Assembly (NCBI GenBank): GCA_023393235.1
Contig: JAEWMH010000091.1
Location: 1 to 48,342, forward strand
Source: Bacillota bacterium
GTDB taxonomy: Bacteria > Bacillota > Bacilli > Paenibacillales > NBRC-103111
Direction of reading: 5' to 3'
Length of the DNA stretch: 48,342 bases
Below, piece by piece: positions 1 through 9,255 of the stretch. The translations under genes were made by a program, and so were the position numbers. The first letter of the stretch is position 1; each line of letters opens with the position of its first letter. The notes under the pieces were generated by a model. The model made no database searches. It was not told the origin of the DNA and saw only the letters and a program-made list of their open reading frames with translations.

Positions 1-782
1 TATTGCTCCATACCGTTGTTCACAAAATTCCCGATAGACAGCAGCAGCAGCACGAAAAAGGTGGGCATCAGGCCGGGCACGGTTATATGCCAGATTTTGC
101 GGAAGCGTCCCGCGCCGTCGGTTTCCGCCGCTTCATAGAGGTCCTGGTCGATGCCCGCAATTGCCGCCAGATACAGAATGGCTCCCCAGCCTAGGGATTT
201 CCACCAGTACCAGATGATCATTTTGAGCCAAATGTGGGAGGAGGACGCCAGAAAGTTGTAATCCTCCGGCACCAGCCCCAACCGCGCCAGCAGAGCGGTA
301 ATGACACCGTTATCCACGGAAAAAAGGGAGAAGGCCAAGGCATACACCAGAATCCAGCTGATGAAATTGGGAATGGTGGTCAGCGTCTGCGCCAGCTTGC
401 GGTACCAGCCGTGACGGATCTCGGCCAGCAGAATGGCGAAGATGAGAGGCAAAAACGAGGTGACAATCCCCAGGGAGCTCATGGCCAGCGTGTTTTTCAT
501 TACCCGGAGAACCTCGGCTGTTTGGGTAGGGTTGGCGACGATGGACTTAAACCACTTCAGTCCGGCAAACGGCGTATCCTTCAGCGGGATACCCGGAATG
601 TAGTCATAGAAGGCGTAAATCCAGCCGCTTATAGGCAAGTAATAGAAGATAAACGTAATGACCAGAAACGGAAAGGCCATCAAAAACAGCTTATGCCTGT
701 TCTGCAGCTTGCCCGCTCCCGGCTGCCGCTTGACCAGTGGCGGCTTGCCATGCACAGTCCCTTCCGTTGGCAGCTCCCTCAT
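1..782 (-). CDS. LplB-type carbohydrate ABC transporter permease (3' end cut by window)
   Basis: Only the first 260 residues are in the window. The ATG at 782 follows a GGGGAG Shine-Dalgarno site. The translation has a basic, proline-rich N-terminus, then a hydrophobic segment containing PFLVITFIFYYLP, further membrane segments, and near the cut end the permease EAA loop (YEAAETDGAGRFRKIW, then P). This is the BPD_transp_1 inner-membrane component of polysaccharide or oligosaccharide importers of the LplB family, which usually have about 300 residues, so roughly 40 are missing. Such genes normally sit with a second LplC-type permease and a solute-binding lipoprotein, which would lie beyond the left edge. 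The substrate cannot be inferred. The family call is very safe. Confidence 0.93.
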   Translation of the reverse strand, partial: MRELPTEGTVHGKPPLVKRQPGAGKLQNRHKLFLMAFPFLVITFIFYYLPISGWIYAFYDYIPGIPLKDTPFAGLKWFKSIVANPTQTAEVLRVMKNTLAMSSLGIVTSFLPLIFAILLAEIRHGWYRKLAQTLTTIPNFISWILVYALAFSLFSVDNGVITALLARLGLVPEDYNFLASSSHIWLKMIIWYWWKSLGWGAILYLAAIAGIDQDLYEAAETDGAGRFRKIWHITVPGLMPTFFVLLLLSIGNFVNNGMEQ

Positions 783-947
783 AAACTCCCCTGCCCTTCG
801 TATTGTTTACGCTTTCATTTTACCGGATAACTGCCTTCCTCCGTGTGGGACGCCGGGCTCCGTTTTGGGGAGAACGGTTGCCGGTAATGGAACCATTTTC
901 CCGGCATATCGGACCGTTTTCACACCTGGGCCTGTCCGGTAACCGCC

Positions 948-981
948 AAAAAGCCCTTTACGGCGGAAACCGTAAAGGGCT
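948..981 (-). terminator. Intrinsic terminator of the giant nuclease/nucleotidase gene
   Basis: A perfect 12-bp stem (AGCCCTTTACGG at 952-963 pairing with 970-981) closes a 6-nt loop. Read on the minus strand it is followed by a run of five T. It lies 27 bp after the stop codon of the gene at 1008-7493. Confidence 0.88.
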
Positions 982-1007
982 GTAGAGCATACTTCCGGCT
1001 AACCCTG

Positions 1008-4000
1008 TCAGCCGTTCATAAATTCCACGGTCAGCAGCAGCCGCTTCAGCATCACAGCAGCTTCAGCGCGGGTAGCTTGCCGCTCCGGGGCGAAGCGGTT
1101 GCCCTCGGCCCCCTGGATGATGCCTGCGCCCACACTTGCGGATACTGACGCACGTGCCCATTGGGGAATAGCTTCCACATCCGCAAACTGCAGGCTGCCG
1201 CCTGTTCCCGGCGTCCCGGCGGCCTTCATGGCGCGGCTGGTCATCACCGCCAGCTCGGTGCGGGTGACCCTGGCCTCTGGACGCAGCGTGCCGTCCTCGA
1301 AGCCCTCCATCAGCCCGGCCTTCACAGCTGCGCCGAGAACACCCGCATACCAGGCTCCCGAAGCTACATCCTTCGCTCCACTTATGCCCGAGGCATCTGC
1401 TTGCAGCCCCAACGCCCGGACCAGAAGCGCAGCGAATTCCGCTCTGGTGATGGAAGCATCCGGTGCAAACACACCCGGCGCTTGACCGTTCACAACCAGC
1501 TTGCCGGCCAATAGACGCACATCTTGCTGCGACCAGTGGCCCTTCAGATCGCCAAACTCAGGGACAGCCCCCTGTACAACCGCATAAACACTGTTGGAAT
1601 TGCGCTTCACCGTAACAACAGTTACGCCGTTTTCGGTCTTGAACACCGCAGGCACAAAGTTGAACGCCCCGGTGGTTTCATCCACCGTTACAGCAGTGGC
1701 GGTTGCCGCATCCACAACCTTATCCAGTGTGAAGGTCCGGCTCACGTAAACATTGCCGAAATGATTCACCTCCACCGATTTTCCGTTAGCCTCCGCCGTA
1801 ATCGCATAAGAGATTGGTGCGGCCAGGAAGGTCAGCGACAAGCCGGAGGCGGCTTCTGCTGCCCGGGCCTGCACGTTTTGAGGCGCCTCGCCGATGGCAA
1901 TGCTCACCTTCAGATCGGCTGCGGAAGCTCCCAGAGCAGCGGTCAGCGCCGAAGGTTTAATCACGGACACGGGCAAATCGTAGCTGTGCACTGCAGAGGC
2001 CTTAATCCGGATGATGGCGCCCTCCGGGGCATCAGCCAAAGCGCTGGCCGGGAAAGTCACCTTCACCGACTGCTCCGGCGCCCCGCTCATATCGATCATA
2101 GCCGTGCCGTTTCCTGCTGACGCAACTGCCTTACTGAGGCTGTCACCAGCAAGCTCAAGCACGGATACCTTGCGCCCGTCCGCCGCTGCCTCTTCCTTCA
2201 TATCCTTCGCTTCCGGCTTCAGCTGCACACTCCCTGCGGAAATGACAGGCTCCAGCTTTACGCCCTCCTCTCCGGGTTGTGTAGGAGGGGTTGTGCTCCC
2301 AGGCTCAGAACTGCCGCCAGGTGTCGGATCGCTGCCCCCCTCTTCCTGAGCCGTGACAGCTGTAACCGAGAGGCTGTTTGCCGAAACATTCTCCGCGGTA
2401 TCCACGGCTTCCACCCGGAAGGTGTACTCGGTTGAGGAGGACAGACCCTCAACCCGGTACAGATACAACGGGGAATCGCCGGCTGTCTGGTATACGGCGG
2501 CGTTTACCGTGCCTGCCGGAGCATCACCGCGGTAAACGCGGTATTCCTTTATGGCCGCATTATCTGTGGCAGGGTTCCATTGCAGTGAGATAGAGGAAGT
2601 GGTAGCGTCATATGCCTTCAACGCAGTCCCCTCCGGCCACACCGGAAGCTCTTTGTCATGATAAATGGTGATGCGCCCTTCCACATCCACATCCAGAGTT
2701 CCCTTCTTACCCGCATAAGCCGCCAGAAGCTCCGCATCGGACAGGGCATCCCCCGCAGATACCAACGTTCGGGCATCATGAAACATGGTATAGCCGTCCC
2801 CGCCGGTGTACATGTAATTGGACAAGGCCAGCATATAGGTTCCATTCTTATCCAGCGGAGCTCCGTTTACGGTAACATGCCTGATCCGGCTGCCGGGCTC
2901 AAACGCCACGTTATAAACATAGTCCAGCCCGGAAACCTGCAGGAAACGCCCGTTGTTCTTTTCCACTTGGGAAACACCGTTCTCCAGCGCATCCCAAATG
3001 ACCTTGCCGGTCACTTGCGCCTTGACAATCTTGTTGCCGTACGGGAGCACGCTGCGGACCGCCTTTAAGGTCACGTCCCCCTGGGGAATACTGGCGCGGA
3101 TGCCTCCGCCATTGGCAAAAGCCACATCCGTCTGGTAATAATCCCGGTATGCATCCGCAATCAGATTGCCGATGGCCGTCTCCTGGCGGCGGGATTCATG
3201 GGTGTCCCCATAATGAAAATCATGAGCTGCCACCGCCACCTTCGAGCCCAATTGGATCTCCAGCTCTGCCTGATAGCCTGCTGCCAAAGCCGCAATACCG
3301 GCATCTTCCCTCACATTCTCATCTACCTTCAGCACCTGATTGGACAGACTCAACGTGCCGTCGCTCTTGCGGGTAATAAGGAGTTGGACAACAGAGCCCA
3401 TATTCCCTTGAGGGGAGAAAATGTACCTGTTCCCGCCTTCCAGCTGATATACGCCGGTTTCAGTTTCGGATTCCTCCTCCGTAAAGACCGCCGCAATCTC
3501 CGGTACTGCTGCCAGCAGAGCCTGGTCATCCGCCACCGGCTCCTGGGTCAGCGCCAGAATAATATCCGGCCTTGCCTCCGCCTTCATGTGGGCAACAGCT
3601 TCCCTGGCGGAAGTAATCACTTCCTGCTGCTTCACCCGGTTGTCCCGGATAGTGGTGTCCATGGCACTGGTCAGACCGATAAAACCGACACGGATGCCAT
3701 TCCTCTCGATCACCTTATAGGTGGGCAGAGCCGCGAAGGGTTTATTGTCCTCCCCCTTCAAATTGGACGTAATCCAGGGGAACTGCGACTTCCCGATCAG
3801 TTGGAGCGTGTTGTCCACACCGGCGTCAAAATCATGCTGGCCAAAGTTAGCCAGATCCACAGGGAAACGGTTGAAGGCATCCACCATCGGATGGCCTTTG
3901 AATACGCCGCCGAACAGCGTGCCCCCTCCCAAATCACCGCCAAAGGCCGTGATTTTCTCCCCGTCCACCTGATCGAGCACCGTCTTCACTCTCGCTGCAC

Positions 4001-7000
4001 CACCCCGGTTGCCGTAGCTATCCGCGACCGGCATAATCTCATGCCCGTCGTTGAAGTAAAGAACGGAGACGCTGTTGCTCTTATCCCCCACCACATCCAT
4101 CTGGGCCAATACCGGATCATGGTCGGAAAGCCGTCCCCGTGACACCGGGTAGTCCGCATTGACATGGACAATATCCACCTGGGAGCGGGCGGCTAATGCT
4201 TTGCTGGCCAGAATGTGGTCCAGCACCTGGGAATTGCCGTCGTAGGTGTACGTATACTGCTGGTTTTGGGGCAGCTTATCGATGAGATTGTCCAGCTCAC
4301 TGCCCTTCAGCTTGTCCGCTGTAGGCGTAAACTTGAAGTCGTTCAAATCACCCAGCGCCACAACATGGGCATTGGGATTGGCAGCCAATACAGACTTCAC
4401 AAAGCCGTTCACCACCAGGGCAATCTGGTGCCGCTGAGTTTCGCTGGAAAGCTGGGGAGGCTGTGCGCTGCCGAAAGGGCCGTTATCCCCGCTTTTGGAG
4501 TTAAAATGGCTGGCAATGACAATGATGCTTTCGCCGCGGAACAGAAACTGGGCGGCAAGGGGCTTGCGGGAGCTGCTGAAGGCGGCGTTCTGCGGATCAA
4601 TCCGGCCCGGGTTAACCGACAGCGTGCCGGATTCCCCGTCATAGGCCACCGCTTCCGTGCTTCCGCCTTTGCGGTCGTTGACGCTGGGAGCAAGAGTTAC
4701 TCTGGCGGGATTGTACAGGAAGGCGGTGCGGATATTTCCACCCGGTGCTCCCCCGTCCTGCTTGTCCACGGGAGAAATATCAGTATACAGATAAGCCGGG
4801 CCACCCGCTGCTGTGATGGCTGCTGCCAGAGCGGCTCCTGTTTGGTCAGCATCCACCATACCGGTATCCGCTTCACCATCATTGTCCTGGACCTCTACCA
4901 GACCGATAATATCCGGGGCCTTCAAGTTTTCGGCGATGGTTCTGGCAAGGCCGGCGATTTTGGCCGGATCGGTCTTGGCACTGAAATTCTCGATATTGTA
5001 GGAGGCAATCCGCAATTGATCCGAATCGGAAATTATCTCCGTTACCTCCCGCTCCACACCTCCTGGTATGATGGACGGAAGGCTTCCTGCTGCCGGGATG
5101 ACTTTGAAGTTGCCGTTGTTGTAGCCAATAACCCCGCTGACATCCGCTTGGAACTTGTCGCCGGTACCCATTTCCTTGCCGGGATCACCGTAGGCGATGA
5201 GCAGCCGCTGCGGGTTGTAATTTTGGTAGGCTTTTAACGCCAACCCGCCTGCGGGCGTAATCAGGTCGTTGGCATCGTTGACTACCCGCGTGGGAATGTT
5301 GTACGTTCCATCGCTGCTCACCCAATATGGGCTCAGGATGGTTGGGGCGGGAAGCGTAACCCGCATACCCTCCAGAGACTCGAAAAAGTCGATAGCATCC
5401 TCTTCCGGCTGGAATTGAGCCAGTCCGTCATTGTCGATAATCGAAGACGGAATGAGACGTCCGCCGGAGCCCAGTACTACCGGCGCCGGGAGCGTGTTGT
5501 CCTTGGATACAACAGTCCATTGGGGATAGCTGATCTGAGTAGAGGTCAGATTGCTGTCACTGCCCTCATTGTATTCCTTGACCGTACCCTTAACCTTGAG
5601 CAGGTCACCGATAGCTGGTTTGTCACTCTCCTTGGTGCTGTACACAAAGATGCCTTCGGAGGTGGCAGGATTATGATCCGGCTGGTTATCCTGAATGAAA
5701 AAGCCCTTGTAGGCGCCTGTCTTGAAGTTGTAGCCATATTGGGTGACGACCCCTTCAATATCTGTTACTTCCTGCTCGGCAAAACCGGAGGTGTGGGACA
5801 AACCTTGGATGTCCCGGATGCGCAAGGCTCCCTCCGCCAATGTATAGGCAAAGGTGTATACCTGGCTGATTGCCGCTCCCGAAACCGCCACTGCTTTAAT
5901 GGTGGTATCAGCCGTAATGGCAATGGGCGCCCCGTACAGCGCGCTGCTTGCTGTAGGTTCCGCTCCGTTCAGGGTATACCGGATTTCTGCTCCTGCCGCA
6001 GGAGTGGTCAGGGTAACCGAACCGCCAGCTACAATCCGTCCGGCCCCCGGGGTAGCGGAAACCGAAAGCAGGCTCTCTACCAGTGCATTATCGTTCAAAG
6101 GGATAAACTGGTAGTTGGTGCCGTATTGCTCGATAAAGCCGGTGATTTTCTCAAAGGTTTTACCGGCAGTAAGCTTCGTGCTGGAGGAATAGATGGAGAA
6201 GGTGCCGCCATTCTGCTCCGCCACCCACACAGAGCCGCTTTTGGAGCCGATGGTTACATTCTCCAGACTGACCAGCTCAGCCTCGTAGCTTTCCCCATTG
6301 TTTGCCGACAACGCCTCATAGGTAACAACCTGGGGGGCCGGCAGAGCATGATCCTTTGCAATCACCTGTCCGGGGAGACCGGCTACAGGATACAGCTCCT
6401 GAAGGCCGCTGTAGTAGACCATTTGCCCCTTGACCTCCACAAGATCGCCGGGTTCAAAGGAAGGTGAAAAGGTTCCATAGAGAACTAAAGCGGTGTTATC
6501 CTGTTGGATATAGGTCTTGGCGCCGTTCACATGAGTGACGACCCCTTCAGTCCAGACGTTGCGCCCTTCCGGGGCATTACGGGCCACTGACAGCGGCGCT
6601 TTTTCCAGAAGTGAGTATTGGAGTGTGGACGTCCCGCTTTTGGCAAACCCGGGCATAACCGCATAGGTTTCAACGGTTACGGACCTGTCCAGGGTAAAGC
6701 CGTTGGACAGCTGGAAGGAGGTACCGGTCTCGCCATTGCCATAAATATTGGCATACACGGAAGCTCCCACTGTAGGCGAGCTCAAGCTAATTGGGGTACC
6801 AGCAGGCCATGCATTGGCCGGGGGGGAAGGAATCACATCCGCTACCTTGGGGAAGCCGTCCATGGAATGGCTGCCCAGATAGGTGAAGGTGTCGATGGGA
6901 TAAGCCACCCATTCCAGAAATGGGTCAAATGCATCATCGGGATTGGCATCGCCGGATTGCACACTTGCTTTGCGCACTAGGGTCTTATCAGCCGTAGTTA

Positions 7001-7493
7001 CGCCCCCTCCGGACCAGCTTGTGCCCGGATCCTCGCCTACTTTTCCGAAGGAGTCAATCACCGCTCCGGCATTTTTCAATACGAAAGCATCATCTCCATT
7101 AAAGTTGATCACATTGGCAGAATCATTTGTATTTGTAATGATATAGTTTGCTTTGTCTTTGATGAGGGTATTGGCATCCGTGCGGGTAATGACATAAGCC
7201 TCGCTGCTTGGAAGGCTGCCGCTCAGATTCAGGATTTTACCGGCGGCCGCAGCACCGTTGCTGTAAAGCTCAACCGAATAGTCGGACAGATCCACCTCAT
7301 GCTCTGTGCCGTTGTAAATTTCGATGGCCTTGTTATTGCTGCTTCCCTCCATATACTCGGAGAAGAACAGATCACTTGCATAACCGGCGGCCGCATGCGC
7401 CTGGGGCAAAACGCCTCCTGGCGGAAGTAAGCCGACCAACAACAAAAAGGCCAACAGCAGACTGACTGCTTTCTTCCATTTGTTCAACAGCAT
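1008..7493 (-). CDS. SLH-anchored extracellular nuclease / 5'-nucleotidase-like multidomain protein
   Basis: 2161 residues, with ATG at 7493 after AGGAGGGAG. Approximate order: signal peptide 1-35; lamin-tail domain 38-214; chitobiase/hexosaminidase-like Ig domains near 225-300 and 471-548; two OB-fold YhcR-type regions near 316 and 584; an endonuclease/exonuclease/phosphatase (EEP) domain about 825-1135 with YNIENF, VEVQD, SHFNSK, GDLND and SDHDP, so its catalytic set looks complete; a calcineurin-like 5'-nucleotidase domain about 1145-1400; its C-terminal substrate domain with NGGGI near 1460; fibronectin III about 1625-1715; a linker module; three SLH domains 1981-2161. It resembles B. subtilis YhcR and ExeM/NucH-type nucleases and should degrade extracellular DNA or RNA while held on the wall by SLH. 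The metallophosphatase part has lost metal-ligand motifs (GQHD for GNHE, ALTQ for SHLG, no GGHSH), so phosphatase activity is doubtful. The promoter carries a PhoP-box-like array. Confidence 0.92.
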   Translation of the reverse strand: MLLNKWKKAVSLLLAFLLLVGLLPPGGVLPQAHAAAGYASDLFFSEYMEGSSNNKAIEIYNGTEHEVDLSDYSVELYSNGAAAAGKILNLSGSLPSSEAYVITRTDANTLIKDKANYIITNTNDSANVINFNGDDAFVLKNAGAVIDSFGKVGEDPGTSWSGGGVTTADKTLVRKASVQSGDANPDDAFDPFLEWVAYPIDTFTYLGSHSMDGFPKVADVIPSPPANAWPAGTPISLSSPTVGASVYANIYGNGETGTSFQLSNGFTLDRSVTVETYAVMPGFAKSGTSTLQYSLLEKAPLSVARNAPEGRNVWTEGVVTHVNGAKTYIQQDNTALVLYGTFSPSFEPGDLVEVKGQMVYYSGLQELYPVAGLPGQVIAKDHALPAPQVVTYEALSANNGESYEAELVSLENVTIGSKSGSVWVAEQNGGTFSIYSSSTKLTAGKTFEKITGFIEQYGTNYQFIPLNDNALVESLLSVSATPGAGRIVAGGSVTLTTPAAGAEIRYTLNGAEPTASSALYGAPIAITADTTIKAVAVSGAAISQVYTFAYTLAEGALRIRDIQGLSHTSGFAEQEVTDIEGVVTQYGYNFKTGAYKGFFIQDNQPDHNPATSEGIFVYSTKESDKPAIGDLLKVKGTVKEYNEGSDSNLTSTQISYPQWTVVSKDNTLPAPVVLGSGGRLIPSSIIDNDGLAQFQPEEDAIDFFESLEGMRVTLPAPTILSPYWVSSDGTYNIPTRVVNDANDLITPAGGLALKAYQNYNPQRLLIAYGDPGKEMGTGDKFQADVSGVIGYNNGNFKVIPAAGSLPSIIPGGVEREVTEIISDSDQLRIASYNIENFSAKTDPAKIAGLARTIAENLKAPDIIGLVEVQDNDGEADTGMVDADQTGAALAAAITAAGGPAYLYTDISPVDKQDGGAPGGNIRTAFLYNPARVTLAPSVNDRKGGSTEAVAYDGESGTLSVNPGRIDPQNAAFSSSRKPLAAQFLFRGESIIVIASHFNSKSGDNGPFGSAQPPQLSSETQRHQIALVVNGFVKSVLAANPNAHVVALGDLNDFKFTPTADKLKGSELDNLIDKLPQNQQYTYTYDGNSQVLDHILASKALAARSQVDIVHVNADYPVSRGRLSDHDPVLAQMDVVGDKSNSVSVLYFNDGHEIMPVADSYGNRGGAARVKTVLDQVDGEKITAFGGDLGGGTLFGGVFKGHPMVDAFNRFPVDLANFGQHDFDAGVDNTLQLIGKSQFPWITSNLKGEDNKPFAALPTYKVIERNGIRVGFIGLTSAMDTTIRDNRVKQQEVITSAREAVAHMKAEARPDIILALTQEPVADDQALLAAVPEIAAVFTEEESETETGVYQLEGGNRYIFSPQGNMGSVVQLLITRKSDGTLSLSNQVLKVDENVREDAGIAALAAGYQAELEIQLGSKVAVAAHDFHYGDTHESRRQETAIGNLIADAYRDYYQTDVAFANGGGIRASIPQGDVTLKAVRSVLPYGNKIVKAQVTGKVIWDALENGVSQVEKNNGRFLQVSGLDYVYNVAFEPGSRIRHVTVNGAPLDKNGTYMLALSNYMYTGGDGYTMFHDARTLVSAGDALSDAELLAAYAGKKGTLDVDVEGRITIYHDKELPVWPEGTALKAYDATTSSISLQWNPATDNAAIKEYRVYRGDAPAGTVNAAVYQTAGDSPLYLYRVEGLSSSTEYTFRVEAVDTAENVSANSLSVTAVTAQEEGGSDPTPGGSSEPGSTTPPTQPGEEGVKLEPVISAGSVQLKPEAKDMKEEAAADGRKVSVLELAGDSLSKAVASAGNGTAMIDMSGAPEQSVKVTFPASALADAPEGAIIRIKASAVHSYDLPVSVIKPSALTAALGASAADLKVSIAIGEAPQNVQARAAEAASGLSLTFLAAPISYAITAEANGKSVEVNHFGNVYVSRTFTLDKVVDAATATAVTVDETTGAFNFVPAVFKTENGVTVVTVKRNSNSVYAVVQGAVPEFGDLKGHWSQQDVRLLAGKLVVNGQAPGVFAPDASITRAEFAALLVRALGLQADASGISGAKDVASGAWYAGVLGAAVKAGLMEGFEDGTLRPEARVTRTELAVMTSRAMKAAGTPGTGGSLQFADVEAIPQWARASVSASVGAGIIQGAEGNRFAPERQATRAEAAVMLKRLLLTVEFMNG

Positions 7494-7532
7494 TCTCTAA
7501 TCTCCCTCCTAAAAATGGATACCACCCTCCCA

Positions 7533-7586
7533 ACTCTAGCATTCGATTGTGCAAATCATATCAATTCGATGATAAGGTATTGTAAA
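7533..7586 (-). promoter_or_regulatory. Pho-box promoter of the nuclease/nucleotidase gene
   Basis: Read on the minus strand there are four hexamers at exact 11-bp steps: TTTACA (7586-7581), TTATCA (7575-7570), TTGATA (7564-7559) and TGCACA (7553-7548). Nine bp later comes a -10 box TAGAGT (7538-7533). B. subtilis PhoP binds repeats of TT(A/T/C)A(C/T)A spaced by about 5 bp; here 21 of 24 positions fit. The same layout occurs before the second SLH phosphatase gene. Phosphate-starvation induction is inferred. Confidence 0.78.
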
Positions 7587-7631
7587 GGATTTCCTCGGAT
7601 AATCGTCCGCAGCCGGACGGTCAACTGAACG

Positions 7632-7660
7632 TTGCCATCCAATCTTCCAGCTTTTACAAT
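7632..7660 (+). promoter_or_regulatory. SigA-type promoter of the SGNH hydrolase gene
   Basis: -35 TTGCCA (7632-7637), 17-bp spacer, -10 TACAAT (7655-7660). Transcription would start near 7667, which rules out translation starts upstream of the GTG at 7692. Confidence 0.75.
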
Positions 7661-7691
7661 AAAGAAAAGTGCTCAACAGGGGGCGGTACGG

Positions 7692-8753
7692 GTGATTTAT
7701 AACCAAATGGAATTTCATAATGTGGCGGAGCTGGAGAAAAATGAGGAGATGTCCGGACTGCGGCTGAACCGGCTGCCCCGCGGAGTTGCTCACCAGTTAG
7801 GCGAAGGGGATTATCAGCGCGGCCGGTTTATCGGACAAGCCTCCACCGGCTGCGAGATCCGCTTTGTGACGGAGGCGCCGTTTATCCGGGTCACCCTGTC
7901 GGCTACCGTGGAGGATGGGGATGTGCTGGTTTACTGCGGGGACTATTTCCATTCCATGCACCGGCTGCGCACCGGAGTGATCCAGACCCTTCACCTGGAA
8001 AAACCCGCCCGCTTCACGGACGTAGAGCCGGAGGCGCTGCAGGCAGGGCGCTTTTCACCCGGTGTCTGGCGGATCATCGCAAGCCGCAACTATTACCCCG
8101 GCTTGGCCTTTCAGGCGGCCTTCCACGGTCTGGACACCTTCGGCCACGAGGTGCGCCCGCCCCGGAAGGAGGAGCTGCCGCCGCTGAAGCTGCTGGCTTA
8201 CGGCTCCTCCATCACCCACGGGTCCGGGGCCACCGTCCAGCATATGGCCTATATCCAGCAGACAGCCCGGCGGCTGGGAGCCGATCTCTACAACAAGGGC
8301 ATGGGCGGCTCCTGCCTCTGCGAGCAGGCCATGGCAGATTATTTGATCGACCACGGCGGCTGGGATGTTGCCGTTCTGGAGCTGGGGGTCAATATGCGGG
8401 GACTGTTCACCCCGGAGGAGTTTGAGGCGCGGGCCAGCTATCTGATCGAAGGGTTGATCCGGCATCATCCGGACAAGCCGGTGGTGCTGGTCAGCATCTA
8501 TCCCAATTCGGATGATGTTCTGAAGAATACGCCGGGTTCCAGGTCCAATCCCAACCAGCCGTTCACCGAGCGGCTGGAGCATATTCACCGCACGCTTCAC
8601 CACCCTCATCTGCATCTGGTAAACGGCCATGAGGTGCTGACCGACTTCAGCGCGTTGACGACAGACCTGATCCATCCGTCCGATTATGGGCATACCCTGA
8701 TGGGCCAGCAGCTGGCAGAGGCCATCCGGAGTATCATGGGGCAGCACCAATAG
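7692..8753 (+). CDS. SGNH/GDSL-family hydrolase with SsfX3-like N-terminal domain
   Basis: 353 residues. The GTG start at 7692 is chosen because AGGGGG lies 8 bp upstream and the promoter -10 box ends at 7660; an in-frame TTG at 7632 lies inside the promoter. The N-terminal half (about 1-165) is a beta-rich domain of the kind found before SGNH hydrolases. The C-terminal half carries the catalytic blocks: GSSITHG (171-177, nucleophile Ser172), GMGGS (block II), GVNMRG with the block III Asn, and DLIHP near 325-329 with the Asp/His pair. No signal peptide is visible, so it probably acts in the cytoplasm as an esterase or deacetylase on a sugar or small ester. It stands alone between divergent and convergent neighbours. 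Substrate unknown. Confidence 0.9.
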   Translation: MIYNQMEFHNVAELEKNEEMSGLRLNRLPRGVAHQLGEGDYQRGRFIGQASTGCEIRFVTEAPFIRVTLSATVEDGDVLVYCGDYFHSMHRLRTGVIQTLHLEKPARFTDVEPEALQAGRFSPGVWRIIASRNYYPGLAFQAAFHGLDTFGHEVRPPRKEELPPLKLLAYGSSITHGSGATVQHMAYIQQTARRLGADLYNKGMGGSCLCEQAMADYLIDHGGWDVAVLELGVNMRGLFTPEEFEARASYLIEGLIRHHPDKPVVLVSIYPNSDDVLKNTPGSRSNPNQPFTERLEHIHRTLHHPHLHLVNGHEVLTDFSALTTDLIHPSDYGHTLMGQQLAEAIRSIMGQHQ

Positions 8754-8798
8754 CCTTAGCGGCTTCTTGCGGACTACAAATGTTAACGCCACCCAGCA

Positions 8799-8850
8799 CA
8801 AAGAGGCTGTCCTCCGGTCATAGGAATGACCTCGGAGAACAGCCTCTTTG
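8799..8850. terminator. Long stem-loop between convergent genes
   Basis: CAAAGAGGCTGT at the left pairs with ACAGCCTCTTTG at the right around an inner CCGGTCAT/ATGACCTCGG stem. There is no long T run on either side. It is placed to end both the SGNH gene and the DUF350 operon. Confidence 0.6.
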
Positions 8851-8865
8851 CTTTGGGCCCACAAA

Positions 8866-9255
8866 CTAGATAATCAGGCTGCTGACGGAAAAGCCCATGC
8901 CCACGTAAACGGAGGCCAGCAGAATGCCAATGGCCACGTTGCCTTTTTGGAGGTGCTCATGAAGCCTGATTTTCGGCGTAGCCAGCTCCAGTACCCAAAA
9001 TGCCACAAGCAGGCAGATGTAACCTACCGCAAACCACAAGGCCATATGCCAGATGGTATGATTGGTAAAGGCAGAAACCCCGAGAATAATCGCCGTGCCC
9101 AAAAATTTGCCGCCCATGGCCAAACCTACCGCTACATTCCCCTTGCGCAGCTCCTCCATGTCATTAAACGGAGTCATCCAATTGAATACCAGCATCCCAA
9201 TAAATTGCAGAACAATAATGACTGCCACGCTGATGATAATATTAACTGCTACCAT
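8866..9255 (-). CDS. DUF350 (YjfL-like) membrane protein
   Basis: 129 residues. The ATG at 9255 overlaps the upstream stop as TAATG and has AGGGGGTG upstream; an in-frame GTG at 9267 is less likely. It is almost entirely hydrophobic with about four membrane segments. Two copies of a KGNVAVG/KGNVAIG motif (after the first and the third segments) mark the internal duplication typical of DUF350. E. coli YjfL belongs to this family, whose molecular role is not established; channel-like or envelope-stress functions have been proposed. It is the last gene of the ATP-grasp cluster and translationally coupled to the lipoprotein gene. Confidence 0.9.
   Translation of the reverse strand: MVAVNIIISVAVIIVLQFIGMLVFNWMTPFNDMEELRKGNVAVGLAMGGKFLGTAIILGVSAFTNHTIWHMALWFAVGYICLLVAFWVLELATPKIRLHEHLQKGNVAIGILLASVYVGMGFSVSSLII

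Noticed and set aside
3198..6467. Long + strand open frames (3198-4142, 4215-5237, 5415-6467) opposite the giant nuclease gene
   Set aside because: They are antisense frames kept open by GC-rich codon use; no ribosome sites, no recognisable domains, and the opposite strand encodes clear domains.
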